DNA from: an uncultured Prevotellaceae bacterium
Lineage (GTDB): Bacteria > Bacteroidota > Bacteroidia > Bacteroidales > Bacteroidaceae
Direction: 5' to 3'
Assembly: GCA_937891085.1 (NCBI GenBank)
Contig: CALAEY010000039.1
Span: 1 to 64,000, forward strand
Length of the DNA stretch: 64,000 nucleotides
Below the pieces are notes generated by a model. That model made no database searches. It saw only the letters and a program-made list of their open reading frames with translations, and was not told the DNA's origin. Shown piece by piece: positions 8,833 through 17,934 of this stretch. Both the position numbers and the translations under genes were made by a program. Numbering within the stretch: the first letter of the stretch is position 1; every line of letters starts with the position of its first letter.

Positions 8833-10020
8833 TTACTTGATAATGCCCAACTCCTTGAAGCACTTTGACAATTTCGCTACAGCGGTGTCAATCTGCTCCT
8901 TGGTATGAGTGGCCATCAAGGCAAAACGTACCAATGTATCTTGTGGTGCGCAGGCTGGTGGTATCACTGGGTTGATGAAGATACCCTCATCAAATGCCAT
9001 CTTAGTTACCACAAATGTCTTCTCCTCGTCACGTACGTACAATGGGATGATAGGTGATTCAGTCGCACCAATCTCAAAACCAGCAGCACGGAACTTCTCC
9101 AATGCATAGTTGGTAAGATCCCACAGATTCTTCAGACGTTCAGGAGAATTCTTGATGATATGCAGTGCCTCCAGGGTAGCTGCAGTAGCAGCAGGAGTCA
9201 TACTTGCCTGGAAGATGTATGAACGTGAATGGTGACGGAGGAAGTTGATGATTTTTTTGTCGGCAGCAATGAAACCGCCGAGTGAAGCCAGTGACTTGCT
9301 GAAGGTACCCATGATGAGGTCAACCTCGTCTGTTACTCCGAAGTGATCGCAAACACCACGTCCCTGCTTGCCAAAGACACCCAGTCCGTGTGCCTCATCA
9401 ACATAGATGCAGGCATTGTATTTATTCTTGAGTCTTACGATTTCTGGAAGATTGGCAAGGTCGCCTTCCATAGAGAACACACCATCAACCACAATCAGCT
9501 TCACGGCGTTAGGCTCGCATTTTTGCAGCTCTTTCTCCAATGCTTCCATGTCGTTGTGCTTATATTTCAGCTGAGTAGCGAAAGACAGGCGACGGCCGTC
9601 TACGATGGAAGCATGATCTCTGTCGTCACAGATCACGTAGTCGTTTCTACCGAGCATAGCTGGGATGACACCCTCATTTACGGTGAAACCAGTAGAGAAA
9701 CAAAGTGCATCTTCTTTTCCGACAAATTCGGCGAGTTCTTTTTCCAACTGTACATGCAGGTCGAGCGTACCGTTCAGGAAACGGGAACCAGCGCAGCCAG
9801 TTCCATATTTCTTAGTGGCTTCTATCGCTGCATTAATGATTCGCTCGTCATAGGTCAATCCCATATAAGCATTCGAACCAAACATCAAAATCTTCTTGCC
9901 GCCAATCAGAACCTCAGTATCCTGATGGCTGTTGATTACGCGGAAATATGGGTAAACTCCTTTTGCCATGTATTGTTGTGGCAAATCATATTTTCCCAGT
10001 TTGTCAGAAAGTAAACTCAT
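8833..10020 (-). CDS. spt: Serine palmitoyltransferase (alpha-oxoamine synthase family)
   Basis: 395 aa PLP enzyme condensing L-serine with an acyl-CoA, the first step of sphingolipid synthesis characteristic of Bacteroidales. Family signatures: CFSTGFTVNEG, DDRDHASIVDG (ring-stacking His), VDEAHGLGVFG, and the PLP lysine Lys242 in TFSKSLASLGG. The N-terminus LSDKLGKYDLPQQYMAKG fits Bacteroidetes Spt better than KBL or BioF. Those remain the alternatives because the families are closely related. Transcribed singly from a promoter at about 10085. The 3' flank 8756-8832 holds no gene. Confidence 0.85.
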   Translation of the reverse strand: MSLLSDKLGKYDLPQQYMAKGVYPYFRVINSHQDTEVLIGGKKILMFGSNAYMGLTYDERIINAAIEATKKYGTGCAGSRFLNGTLDLHVQLEKELAEFVGKEDALCFSTGFTVNEGVIPAMLGRNDYVICDDRDHASIVDGRRLSFATQLKYKHNDMEALEKELQKCEPNAVKLIVVDGVFSMEGDLANLPEIVRLKNKYNACIYVDEAHGLGVFGKQGRGVCDHFGVTDEVDLIMGTFSKSLASLGGFIAADKKIINFLRHHSRSYIFQASMTPAATAATLEALHIIKNSPERLKNLWDLTNYALEKFRAAGFEIGATESPIIPLYVRDEEKTFVVTKMAFDEGIFINPVIPPACAPQDTLVRFALMATHTKEQIDTAVAKLSKCFKELGIIK

Positions 10021-10084
10021 TGAAAATGATTTAAAATTCTACTTAAACATTGTTTCTCCGAACTATACTCGTTTAAACAGGCTG

Positions 10085-10092
10085 CAAAGTTA
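10085..10092 (-). promoter_or_regulatory. -7 box TAACTTTG of the spt promoter
   Basis: Exact TAnnTTTG match on the minus strand, about 65 bases before the Spt start; no convincing -33 box. Confidence 0.5.
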
Positions 10093-10160
10093 GTAAATGT
10101 TTTCTCAATTCTTAAATAAATGAGCAATTATTTTTCAACAGGGAGCTCACTTTTTCATTA

Positions 10161-11429
10161 TTAAGCATTCGCCTGTGGAAGTTCAGCAAGTTGCTTTTCC
10201 TGTTCTTTTTGGAATTTCTTCTCCAGATAATGCTTATGTGAAAGGATGATCTGATACCTATATACCGCACAAGCCGCAAAGAAATAGAAACCTGTCTGCA
10301 GCCAGAGCGCTCTGTATTCAAAATGAACATCATTCAGCAGCGCCCCCATATTGTTCATCTTCACAAAAGCATTTATGCCAAAGGTGGACGGGAAGAGGTA
10401 AGAGATACCTTTCCATGCTCCATGAATAGCACTTCCTGGCCATGAGATGCCTGAGATGAAGAGCAGTGGCAGAGAGGTGAACACAAAGAGCAGAATGACA
10501 TTCTCACGATAGCGAACCATAGCAGACAACGTCATTCCGAAGAAGATGCATGCCAGCAGATAGGGAATCATGATCGCTACCAAATCCTTCAGGTGCAAGA
10601 GCTGTGGGAAATGGAAGAGATGCGGAATCACCATTGTCAGATAAGCCCCCATTATGGCATAAATCATGAAGTAGCAGATGGATTTACCAAATACAATACG
10701 GAAGATGCCATTGTAGTGCCTGCTAATAGGGACCAGTTCCTCATGGGAACTGTTTTCTCTGGCTGTTCCTGCAGAGAGTCCAATGCCTAAGATGAGTGTC
10801 TGCTGGAGAATCAGTATCAGCACGGCAGGCAGAAGGAAACTGCCATAGCCACCAGCAGGATTGAACATGGGCACATCTACATATTGCAGCGGAGCGGTGC
10901 TTATCTCGTCTTCCCGTTGGGTGTAGTTGCCCAACTTCATAATCTGCAAATCGGCTCCCATGTCCAGTGAGATATTGGTGACAGTCATTAGGATCTGCTT
11001 GTAATACAAGATACCGCTCATGTCTGTGTAGATGCTGATGGAGGCCTGCTCCATACGGTTGATTTTCTCAGAAAACTCACTAGGGATGTAGATGATGCCT
11101 CTGGCACCTTGCTGCCGCATCACCTCCTTGGCTTCTTCCATGTCGGCTGCATAAGAGACGATTTTTATGCCTTGTGTGCCATCGCATCTGCGCAGGAAGT
11201 CGCGGCTCAACGAACTATGAGACTGATCCACTGCCACAACTGGAGCATCCTGCACCACCTCATTATTATAAGCCCAAGAATAGAGCAAAGGATAAAGAAT
11301 AGGCACCAAGATGAAGAAGATGAGCACTCCCTCGTCTTTGAATACCTGTTTCATCTCGTATGCCCAGATGTATAGCATGTCGTGGAAACCTTCCTTGATG
11401 CGGCCTATCAAACTTTCTCTATCGCTCAT
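10161..11429 (-). CDS. ABC-2 type transporter permease (second of pair)
   Basis: 422 aa. One N-terminal transmembrane segment (~VLIFFILVPILYPLLYSW), a large periplasmic domain, then about five transmembrane segments in the C-terminal half (ABC-2 membrane core with a SGISWPGSAI-like segment). It resembles the YhhJ/YbhS/YbhR permeases. It is the last gene of a four-gene operon (TolC, HlyD, permease, permease) and is followed by no ATPase gene. Substrate unknown; drug or lipid export is typical of the family. Confidence 0.85.
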   Translation of the reverse strand: MSDRESLIGRIKEGFHDMLYIWAYEMKQVFKDEGVLIFFILVPILYPLLYSWAYNNEVVQDAPVVAVDQSHSSLSRDFLRRCDGTQGIKIVSYAADMEEAKEVMRQQGARGIIYIPSEFSEKINRMEQASISIYTDMSGILYYKQILMTVTNISLDMGADLQIMKLGNYTQREDEISTAPLQYVDVPMFNPAGGYGSFLLPAVLILILQQTLILGIGLSAGTARENSSHEELVPISRHYNGIFRIVFGKSICYFMIYAIMGAYLTMVIPHLFHFPQLLHLKDLVAIMIPYLLACIFFGMTLSAMVRYRENVILLFVFTSLPLLFISGISWPGSAIHGAWKGISYLFPSTFGINAFVKMNNMGALLNDVHFEYRALWLQTGFYFFAACAVYRYQIILSHKHYLEKKFQKEQEKQLAELPQANA

Positions 11430-11441
11430 GACTCATTCGGT

Positions 11442-12611
11442 TTAAGGGATATACACAAACTTCAACATGGCTTTCTTGATGTTTGGCAGCACAAAGAAAG
11501 GCAGCAGTAAGAATACCAGCAAGACCACATAGTAAATCCAGGCATAAGATACTGGATAGCCATTGAATAGCGTCATCTGGTAGATCATGAAGAAACTTCT
11601 CAGAGGGAACAGCCATGCGAGGGCCTGAATCTGAGGATCCATAGCATCTACAGGGAAGGCGAATCCGGAGATGGTGAAACTCAACATGGCCCATAGGGCG
11701 CAGATACTCATTGACATACGCAACGAAGGCATCAGTCCGAAGGCAAAAACGCCAAAGGCCTGTGATACCATCACCAAGAGTATGCCGTAAGGCAGGAGTT
11801 GCCAGAAACTACATTCATGGGGGAACTGGAGTATCTCAAAAGTATAAAACAGATAGAATAGCACAACGAGCAGGTGAACTGCAAACTGTGGCAGCAGTTT
11901 CCCAATCAGTGCTACATGGATATTATCATCGGCCATCGCCAACCATTCCTTGGATTTTCCGAACTTCAGTTCTGTGCCTATGGAGTAGGCGGTAAGCAGG
12001 AAGATAAACAACATCAGACAGCCAGGGATAATGGTGGTGCTGAGGTAAAAGTTGTAGTTCAGGTAAGGATTGACCGTAGGATGGGTATCTACAACGATAG
12101 GTTGTAGAAATGCCATAATCTGGTCTTCTGTGTATCCCTGGGCCTGCATCTTCGCCAGTCCTACACCTGCAGCTGCACGCGTAGCTACTACGCGCATATC
12201 CTTATATAATAAGGAGCCTGCCAATAAGAAAGAATTGTTGTAATAGAAAGAAATCTTCGGCTGACGGGAGGCAAGCAGTTCTTCCGTGGTGCCTTTAGGG
12301 AAAAAGAAAAACGCATAGATCTCCCCACGCTGCATGGCGTTTCTGGCTTCTGCCACAGTAGGGTAGTGGGCTACCACTTCCGTGCTTTGGTAAGAATCCA
12401 GCATGCGCGTGAGTCTTCTGGTGGTAGATGTATTGTCCATGTCCACTATGCCAGCAGGCATACTGGTGGGCAGACCTTGTCCCAGAAGACTGGTGAAGAA
12501 AAGGATAAGAAACACAGGGAAGACTACCGTACAGAAGACGTAGATATGGTTCTTCCCCTGAATCCTACATTCTCTCAGGGCGATGTTTGCTATTTTCTCA
12601 AAAACACCCAT
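11442..12611 (-). CDS. ABC-2 type transporter permease (first of pair)
   Basis: 389 aa. Same architecture as its downstream neighbour: N-terminal membrane segment (VFCTVVFPVFLILFFTSLL), an extracytoplasmic domain of ~150 residues, and a cluster of C-terminal membrane segments ending near FLLLPFFVLPN. The start follows the HlyD stop by two bases, and the next permease begins 12 bases after its stop, so the genes are tightly coupled. The two permeases probably form a heterodimer. Confidence 0.85.
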   Translation of the reverse strand: MGVFEKIANIALRECRIQGKNHIYVFCTVVFPVFLILFFTSLLGQGLPTSMPAGIVDMDNTSTTRRLTRMLDSYQSTEVVAHYPTVAEARNAMQRGEIYAFFFFPKGTTEELLASRQPKISFYYNNSFLLAGSLLYKDMRVVATRAAAGVGLAKMQAQGYTEDQIMAFLQPIVVDTHPTVNPYLNYNFYLSTTIIPGCLMLFIFLLTAYSIGTELKFGKSKEWLAMADDNIHVALIGKLLPQFAVHLLVVLFYLFYTFEILQFPHECSFWQLLPYGILLVMVSQAFGVFAFGLMPSLRMSMSICALWAMLSFTISGFAFPVDAMDPQIQALAWLFPLRSFFMIYQMTLFNGYPVSYAWIYYVVLLVFLLLPFFVLPNIKKAMLKFVYIP

Positions 12612-12613
12612 TG

Positions 12614-13600
12614 CTATTCTTTGACTATCAAGCTCATGCCTGCACGCAAGCCTTCAAGCGCTTGTGTCGGACGGGCTTTCACCTCGAATGTCTTAAGGTC
12701 GTATTGTCCGTTGGCCTTTGTGGCTTTCCAAACGGCATAGCTGCCTTCATCTTTCATATAGTAGATCTGCATCTCGATGTCTTGGTCGAATGCGGGGACA
12801 TAGGCTTTGAACGTATCACCTATCTTCAAGCCTTTCAGCAAATCCTCGCGCACGTTGAATGTGCCCCAGATATCATCGGTAAGGGCGATGGTCATGATAG
12901 GAGAACCTGTGCCAACCAATTCTCCCAACTTAGGATAGATCTCGCTTACCTCTCCATCCATCTGGGCTATCTGTACGGTTTCGTTGATATAGGAATTTAC
13001 CTCGCTTACCACACCTCTCGCTTGGTTGAGCTGAGCCTGTGCTGCCCGTTTCTCTTCCTGACGCGCACCGTTTACGGCCATTTCGTACTGGCTCTTGGCG
13101 GCTTCTTCCTGCGCCTGCAGGGCTTTATACTGAGCTAAGGCTTCATCAGCTTTCTGGGCACTTACCACGCCTTCATCAAAAAGACGCTTCACGCGGTGAT
13201 AGCTCTTCTCTGCGATTTCTACACCGGCCTTAGCTTGCTGCCAGAGTTGGAAAGCTCCTTGTATCTGCTCTTGACGGGCACCGTTGCGGGCTTGGTCATT
13301 AAGGGCAGAGGCAGCACTCTCAACGGCTTCAGCCTGTTGTTGCTTGGCCAAGATATCTGGAGCTTCCAATATCGCCAAGGTGTCACCTTTGTGAACCTTG
13401 TCTCCTTCTTTTACTCGGATCTCAAGGATACGGCCAGGTACCTTGCTTGAAACCCTATACTCCGTGACCTCCACTTGACCCTGAATAATCTCAGGTGCAC
13501 GACCCAGTGCCAGGAAGCCTACACCAGCCACGATGGCTACCACTGCTATCAAACCGAATACGGCAAGCAGTATATTGGTATGTTGTGATTTTGCTGACAT
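12614..13600 (-). CDS. HlyD/EmrA-family periplasmic adaptor (membrane fusion protein)
   Basis: 328 aa. One N-terminal membrane anchor (ILLAVFGLIAVVAIVAGVGF), a lipoyl-like half motif (VEVTEYRVSSKVPGRILEI), a long coiled coil rich in Ala, Gln and Glu (residues ~80-200), then the second lipoyl and beta-barrel half (DGEVSEIYPKLGELVGTGSP). It bridges inner-membrane permeases to TolC. It lies between the TolC gene and the two ABC-2 permease genes. Confidence 0.9.
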   Translation of the reverse strand: MSAKSQHTNILLAVFGLIAVVAIVAGVGFLALGRAPEIIQGQVEVTEYRVSSKVPGRILEIRVKEGDKVHKGDTLAILEAPDILAKQQQAEAVESAASALNDQARNGARQEQIQGAFQLWQQAKAGVEIAEKSYHRVKRLFDEGVVSAQKADEALAQYKALQAQEEAAKSQYEMAVNGARQEEKRAAQAQLNQARGVVSEVNSYINETVQIAQMDGEVSEIYPKLGELVGTGSPIMTIALTDDIWGTFNVREDLLKGLKIGDTFKAYVPAFDQDIEMQIYYMKDEGSYAVWKATKANGQYDLKTFEVKARPTQALEGLRAGMSLIVKE

Positions 13601-13603
13601 ATA

Positions 13604-13635
13604 TGATAATTATGAATTATAAATTATGAATTATT
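13604..13635. repeat. Heptamer array in the TolC-HlyD spacer
   Basis: AT-rich degenerate heptamers (AATTATN type) fill the 35-base spacer between the two operon genes. Confidence 0.5.
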
Positions 13636-15129
13636 TTAATGTTCAACGCTCAATGTTCCCAACACCTTCAGCCAGTTCACTTCTGTGAGCTTAGCGTTGA
13701 TTTCAGCGTCTATCTTCTGGCTCTGAGCTTGCATCCAAGCGGTTTGGGCAGCCAGGACATCGCTGGTTGGAATCACGCCCTCCTTGAATCCTAAGTTTGC
13801 GCTACGCAGGTTCTCTTCCGCGTGGCTGATGTTCTTCTTGGCCATTTCCAGTCGTTTGCCAGCTTCGTTAACCTGGAAAGAACTCTGGTTCACTTGCAAG
13901 CGGATCTTTTCCTTGGCATCTTCCAGTTGGTAGCGTGCCATCTCCGTACTGGTACGTGCTGAGCGCACCTTATATAGTCCTTCTAACCAGTTCCAAACAG
14001 GAACTTTCAGAATCAGTCCTACGTTCCACATGCCATTCAACTTCTTCTCGAAACCATTGAAGAGGTTAGGATTTGTAGCGGTATATCCGCCCATCAAAGC
14101 TAAAGTTGGCAGGAAGTCGGCTCTGGTAAGGCGGATGTTCTGCTTGTTCATCTCGATGGCTTCCGTAAGCATCTTCAGTTCTGGTCTGTTCTGCAGGGCA
14201 ACGTCTTCATCAGCAATGGCATTCACAGGGGTAGAGTAGATGTCTTCCTGGTCTTCATCAGCCAGTGTGAGCGTGCCATCCAGAGGGAGACCACACTGTT
14301 GGCACAATGCCATTTTGGCGAGTGTCAGTCCGTCTTCCACCTGCAGCAAAGCCATTTCTGCCTCGTTGACCTTCACGCTTACGCTCAGACCGTCGGCCTT
14401 GGTGGCCACGCCTTCTTCTATCATCTTCTGCACATCATTGTCCAGCGTCTTCACCAAATCATAGAAAGCCTGTGCCAAGCGCTGCTTATGCTTCAGTGAT
14501 ACAACCAGCCAATAGGCTTGATCGGTATTATAGATGGTATTTTGCTCCTCTGCCTCTGTAGCACTTTGTGCCAGTCGCTCAGCAGCATTGGTGATTTTAT
14601 TGTAAGCCACAATCTTACCACCCATAAAGATAGGTTGTGTCACCATGATAGAACCACCCCACATGTGGCGTGTGTCCGTACGGAAGGCATCTGTCAGGCT
14701 CTGTCCCACACCGTTCAGTGCCTGTTGGAATACAGGTCCGGCCTGAGCAGCAATCTGGTTGATGGCCTGCGCTTGCTGCATGGTGATGAGGCCACTCTGC
14801 ACCATCGTGGTCACTGCACCAGGAAGGGCTTCCGTCATTTGCTGACCAGCAATGGTTCCTAAGCTGCCAAACATGCCTTTCTGTGCATCACTAAGCAGGG
14901 AGAATTCCTTATTGCTATAGAGATAGCCGCCTATAGCTTCTACTTTTGGCAGGTAGTTGGTGCGAGCGGACTGGCGGTTGTATCGAGCCACATCCTGTTT
15001 CAGACGGCTGATGGTCAGTTCCTTGTTGTTCCTTAAGGCTAAAGTACGGGCACTGTCGAGACTAAGTACCTGAGCCTGTACGGTAGTAAGGCAGAAGATT
15101 AGTAATATGGAACCTATGATTCGTCTCAT
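13636..15129 (-). CDS. TolC-family outer-membrane efflux protein
   Basis: 497 aa, with an N-terminal signal peptide (MRRIIGSILLIFCLTTVQA). Two internally repeated outer-membrane efflux (OEP) units follow: SLDSARTLALRNNKEL at the N-terminus and LQNRPELKMLTEAIEMN in the second half. It forms the outer-membrane duct of the tripartite exporter encoded with the HlyD and ABC-2 genes. First gene of the operon, behind a consensus promoter at 15198-15228. Confidence 0.92.
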   Translation of the reverse strand: MRRIIGSILLIFCLTTVQAQVLSLDSARTLALRNNKELTISRLKQDVARYNRQSARTNYLPKVEAIGGYLYSNKEFSLLSDAQKGMFGSLGTIAGQQMTEALPGAVTTMVQSGLITMQQAQAINQIAAQAGPVFQQALNGVGQSLTDAFRTDTRHMWGGSIMVTQPIFMGGKIVAYNKITNAAERLAQSATEAEEQNTIYNTDQAYWLVVSLKHKQRLAQAFYDLVKTLDNDVQKMIEEGVATKADGLSVSVKVNEAEMALLQVEDGLTLAKMALCQQCGLPLDGTLTLADEDQEDIYSTPVNAIADEDVALQNRPELKMLTEAIEMNKQNIRLTRADFLPTLALMGGYTATNPNLFNGFEKKLNGMWNVGLILKVPVWNWLEGLYKVRSARTSTEMARYQLEDAKEKIRLQVNQSSFQVNEAGKRLEMAKKNISHAEENLRSANLGFKEGVIPTSDVLAAQTAWMQAQSQKIDAEINAKLTEVNWLKVLGTLSVEH

Positions 15130-15197
15130 AATATTCTAGTTTATAACATTGTGCTATGATAAAAAACTATTCGTTTTCACGTTTTCTAAAATCAATG

Positions 15198-15228
15198 CAA
15201 AATTATAGTTTCCATTTGTATTGACAAA
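15198..15228 (-). promoter_or_regulatory. Bacteroidetes promoter of the TolC-HlyD-ABC operon
   Basis: On the minus strand TTTG (15225-15228), 19 bases, then TAATTTTG (15198-15205). This matches the TTTG-N19/21-TAnnTTTG consensus exactly. Confidence 0.8.
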
Positions 15229-15263
15229 GAGAAATCGTCAGATTAACACAAGTTTTTATTAAA

Positions 15264-15293
15264 TGCAAAAAGGGAGCATACTGATATGCCTCC
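15264..15293 (-). terminator. Intrinsic terminator after the outer-membrane barrel gene
   Basis: Minus strand: stem GGAGGCATA / TATGCTCCC with a TCAG loop followed by TTTTTG. It lies about 25 bases beyond the stop of the barrel gene at 15319. Confidence 0.75.
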
Positions 15294-15318
15294 TTATAAT
15301 ATAATAAGGTGATAAGTT

Positions 15319-16527
15319 TTAGAAGATAAACATGGCTCCGAATACCAGACGATGGTTGCTCACATCATAGGTGTCCTTCACTCTTCCCTTGTGGTCTGGC
15401 GTGCCATACCAAGCAGTTGTATAGTTGTATTCTACACCAAACTTCCATCCAGGAATGTTGTAGGTAAGTTCTGCAGAGGCAGTGGTCAGTTGGTCAACAT
15501 TCGTACCCACGCCCACCAACTCAGAGACATTCTTTGTGGCACCCAGGTTCTTCAGATAGCCTAAGAAGGCTCCGCCACGCCATTTCTTGCCATACATGAT
15601 GTTTAGCCAGCTATGTGAGATATGCAGAGGGGCATACTCCTTCTTTCCAGTACGAGGATCGGTACTGGTCACACCATAACCTCCTAGTGTGTTGGCTTGG
15701 TTGAAGTTCTGGCTAAGGAAGGTCTTGGCAGCTATAGTCAACAGGTCTTTCTGATAACGTCCGTGCGCTTCCAGAGTCAGACCGTTCACGCGTTCGTCCG
15801 TCTTATAGCCCTCATCTGTCTTGATGCGTGGGGCAAGTGACATATAATGTACAGCCACACCCAGCGTGGAGGTGGCATCGTGTACGTCGAAGCTAGCGAA
15901 GAGCTCTGGTAGCTTGCTGTTCCTGAGGTATTCACGGCTACGAGTGTTGCCTGGTCCCATAGAAGCCACCTGTGCCTGCCAAATCATCGCTGCACGGAAT
16001 TTCACCGACTTATCCTGATACTGATAGTGAATCTGTGGCACACGTCCCAGTGGTTGATAAGGCGCACCAACATTCAGGTTCATCAATTCCGTGCTTACGG
16101 TATTGTTCAGCGGATGCCAAGTCTGGCCAGCCAGGAGGGTAGAACCACCGTTGGCTACCTGGAGGTATGCATGGCGCATGCGCACGATGCCCAGCGTAGT
16201 GCTGCTGCCACGGAAGTCGAACTCCACCTTGGCAGATGATTTCCAATCGCCCAGTGATGGCCCCGTCACATCCACGCCCAAGCGGGTGTGCATGTTGTAG
16301 AAGTTGAGGTTGCTCACTCCATTGATGTCATCACCAGCAGGATCCAGATATTTCGCTTTAGGGAAGGAGAGCAAGGCTCCGTCCACACTCTCGTTGTTCT
16401 GACGACTATTGAAATAAATGTCGTTGCGCACCTGTCCGTAGAACTTATAACTGAAGCCCTCTTTCTGCGCCATGAGTGGCAATGCAGATGCCACTGCCAA
16501 TACAGTTGCTAAAAACTTCTTATTCAT
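15319..16527 (-). CDS. Outer-membrane beta-barrel (DcaP-like porin), copy 1
   Basis: About 402 aa from the ATG at 16527 (MNKKFLATVLAVASALPLMAQ, a signal peptide). Alternating amphipathic strands, the segment YGQVRNDIYFNSRQ at the start of the barrel, GRVPQIHYQYQ, REYLRNS, and a terminal aromatic residue (FIF) are typical of outer-membrane barrels. It closely resembles the adjacent gene at 16581. The family is a trimeric porin-like group; substrate unknown. An upstream in-frame start at 16563 lies inside a heptamer array and is rejected. Confidence 0.8.
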   Translation of the reverse strand: MNKKFLATVLAVASALPLMAQKEGFSYKFYGQVRNDIYFNSRQNNESVDGALLSFPKAKYLDPAGDDINGVSNLNFYNMHTRLGVDVTGPSLGDWKSSAKVEFDFRGSSTTLGIVRMRHAYLQVANGGSTLLAGQTWHPLNNTVSTELMNLNVGAPYQPLGRVPQIHYQYQDKSVKFRAAMIWQAQVASMGPGNTRSREYLRNSKLPELFASFDVHDATSTLGVAVHYMSLAPRIKTDEGYKTDERVNGLTLEAHGRYQKDLLTIAAKTFLSQNFNQANTLGGYGVTSTDPRTGKKEYAPLHISHSWLNIMYGKKWRGGAFLGYLKNLGATKNVSELVGVGTNVDQLTTASAELTYNIPGWKFGVEYNYTTAWYGTPDHKGRVKDTYDVSNHRLVFGAMFIF

Positions 16528-16580
16528 AATATTATAATTCACAATTAATAATTCACAATTCATAATTCACAATTTATAAT
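16528..16580. repeat. Heptamer array between the two barrel genes
   Basis: Seven or so heptamers (CACAATT, TATAATT, TAATAAT forms) fill the spacer between the paralogous barrel genes. Confidence 0.65.
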
Positions 16581-17792
16581 TCAAAAAGAGTACATCACCG
16601 TAGCATACGGCCTATGATTGCCAATGCCATGCGTATGTTTCACCCGTCCTTTGGCATCGTTGGTGCCATAGAAAGCGCGAGTATAGCTATATTCAATGCC
16701 AATACGCCAGTTGGGTATATTGTAATTCAACATCAGCGAGAGCGTGAACATCTGATCGATATTGGTTCCTGTACCTATCAAATCAGTGACCGCCTTGCTG
16801 GCACCAAAGTTTTTGATATAGCCTCCAAAGAATCCCCCTCGCCACTTACGTCCATACATGATGTTCAACCAGCTTTGCGACAGTCGGAGCGGTGCATATT
16901 TCTGCTCGCCAGTAATGGGGTTCTTTGAGGTCATGCCATAGCCGCCAAGGGTATTCGATTGGGTGAAGTTCTGATTCAGCATCGTTTTGCCAGCAATGGT
17001 GAATTTTCCATTCACATAGCGTCCATAAAGCTGCAAGTTCAGTCCGTTCACACGCTCGTTGACCTTATATCCCTCATCAGATACAATGCGTGGGCGGATA
17101 GAGGCAAAGTGGATCACGGTACCCAGCAACGTACCCTGCTGATTGTGTACCTCTCCCTTCAAGGCAATCTCAGGGATTCCGCTGTTGCGCAGATACTCAC
17201 GACTCCTGCCATTAGGACCTACAGATCCTCCTTGGGCTTGCCAAAGTAGAGCTGCTGAGAGTTTCACGTGCGGATCGTCATACTGATATTTGATCTGAGG
17301 CACACGGCCTGTAGGCTGATAAGGCGCTCCTACATTCAGACTGACGGTCTCGTTATAGAGCGAATGGCCTAAATCATGTCCCAACTGGCCCACTGACAGC
17401 CAATTATACCCCCAACGGAATCTCATGACGGCATTACGCAGACGCAGTATGGCTCCAGAGCCATTGAGGGAACCGCGAAAGTCAATGTCTATCGTTCCAC
17501 TGGTAGCAACCTTCCCAAAAGTAGGTCCCGTGATATTCACGCCTAAGTTGGTATGCATATTAAATAGGTTGGCAGAGTTAGAACGGTTTACGTCCTTGCC
17601 ATCAGCGTCTATCTTCTTATCGAGGGGAAACAGCATCATAAATCCTTCCGATGATTCCTGCGCCTGTCGATTCTGGTAGTAGAAATCATTGCGCACCTGT
17701 CCGTAGAAACGGAAAATGCTGCCTTGCTCTTGGGCGGAAAGCAGGGTTGAGGTCATCAGGAGTATCAAGGTCAGAAGGCGCATGTGCTTCAT
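16581..17792 (-). CDS. Outer-membrane beta-barrel (DcaP-like porin), copy 2
   Basis: 403 aa with a signal peptide (MKHMRLLTLILLMTSTLLSAQ). It is collinear with the 15319 protein, sharing FYGQVRNDFYY, GAPYQPTGRVPQIKYQY, SREYLRNS, NTLGGYGMTS and WLNIMYGRKWRGG, and it ends in SF. The pair arose by tandem duplication and diverged. The two are probably cotranscribed, this one first, from the region divergent to the dicarboxylate transporter. Confidence 0.8.
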   Translation of the reverse strand: MKHMRLLTLILLMTSTLLSAQEQGSIFRFYGQVRNDFYYQNRQAQESSEGFMMLFPLDKKIDADGKDVNRSNSANLFNMHTNLGVNITGPTFGKVATSGTIDIDFRGSLNGSGAILRLRNAVMRFRWGYNWLSVGQLGHDLGHSLYNETVSLNVGAPYQPTGRVPQIKYQYDDPHVKLSAALLWQAQGGSVGPNGRSREYLRNSGIPEIALKGEVHNQQGTLLGTVIHFASIRPRIVSDEGYKVNERVNGLNLQLYGRYVNGKFTIAGKTMLNQNFTQSNTLGGYGMTSKNPITGEQKYAPLRLSQSWLNIMYGRKWRGGFFGGYIKNFGASKAVTDLIGTGTNIDQMFTLSLMLNYNIPNWRIGIEYSYTRAFYGTNDAKGRVKHTHGIGNHRPYATVMYSF

Positions 17793-17934
17793 CGTATCAC
17801 GAATCTTAAGGTTTAAATCTGCTACGAAGATAGGACTTTTTCACTGAAAACAAAAAATACTTTGAAGAATCTTTGCCTTTTTTCCCAACTATGCTTAAAT
17901 TTACACCCAAAATAACTTTAAATCTTAGAATACT

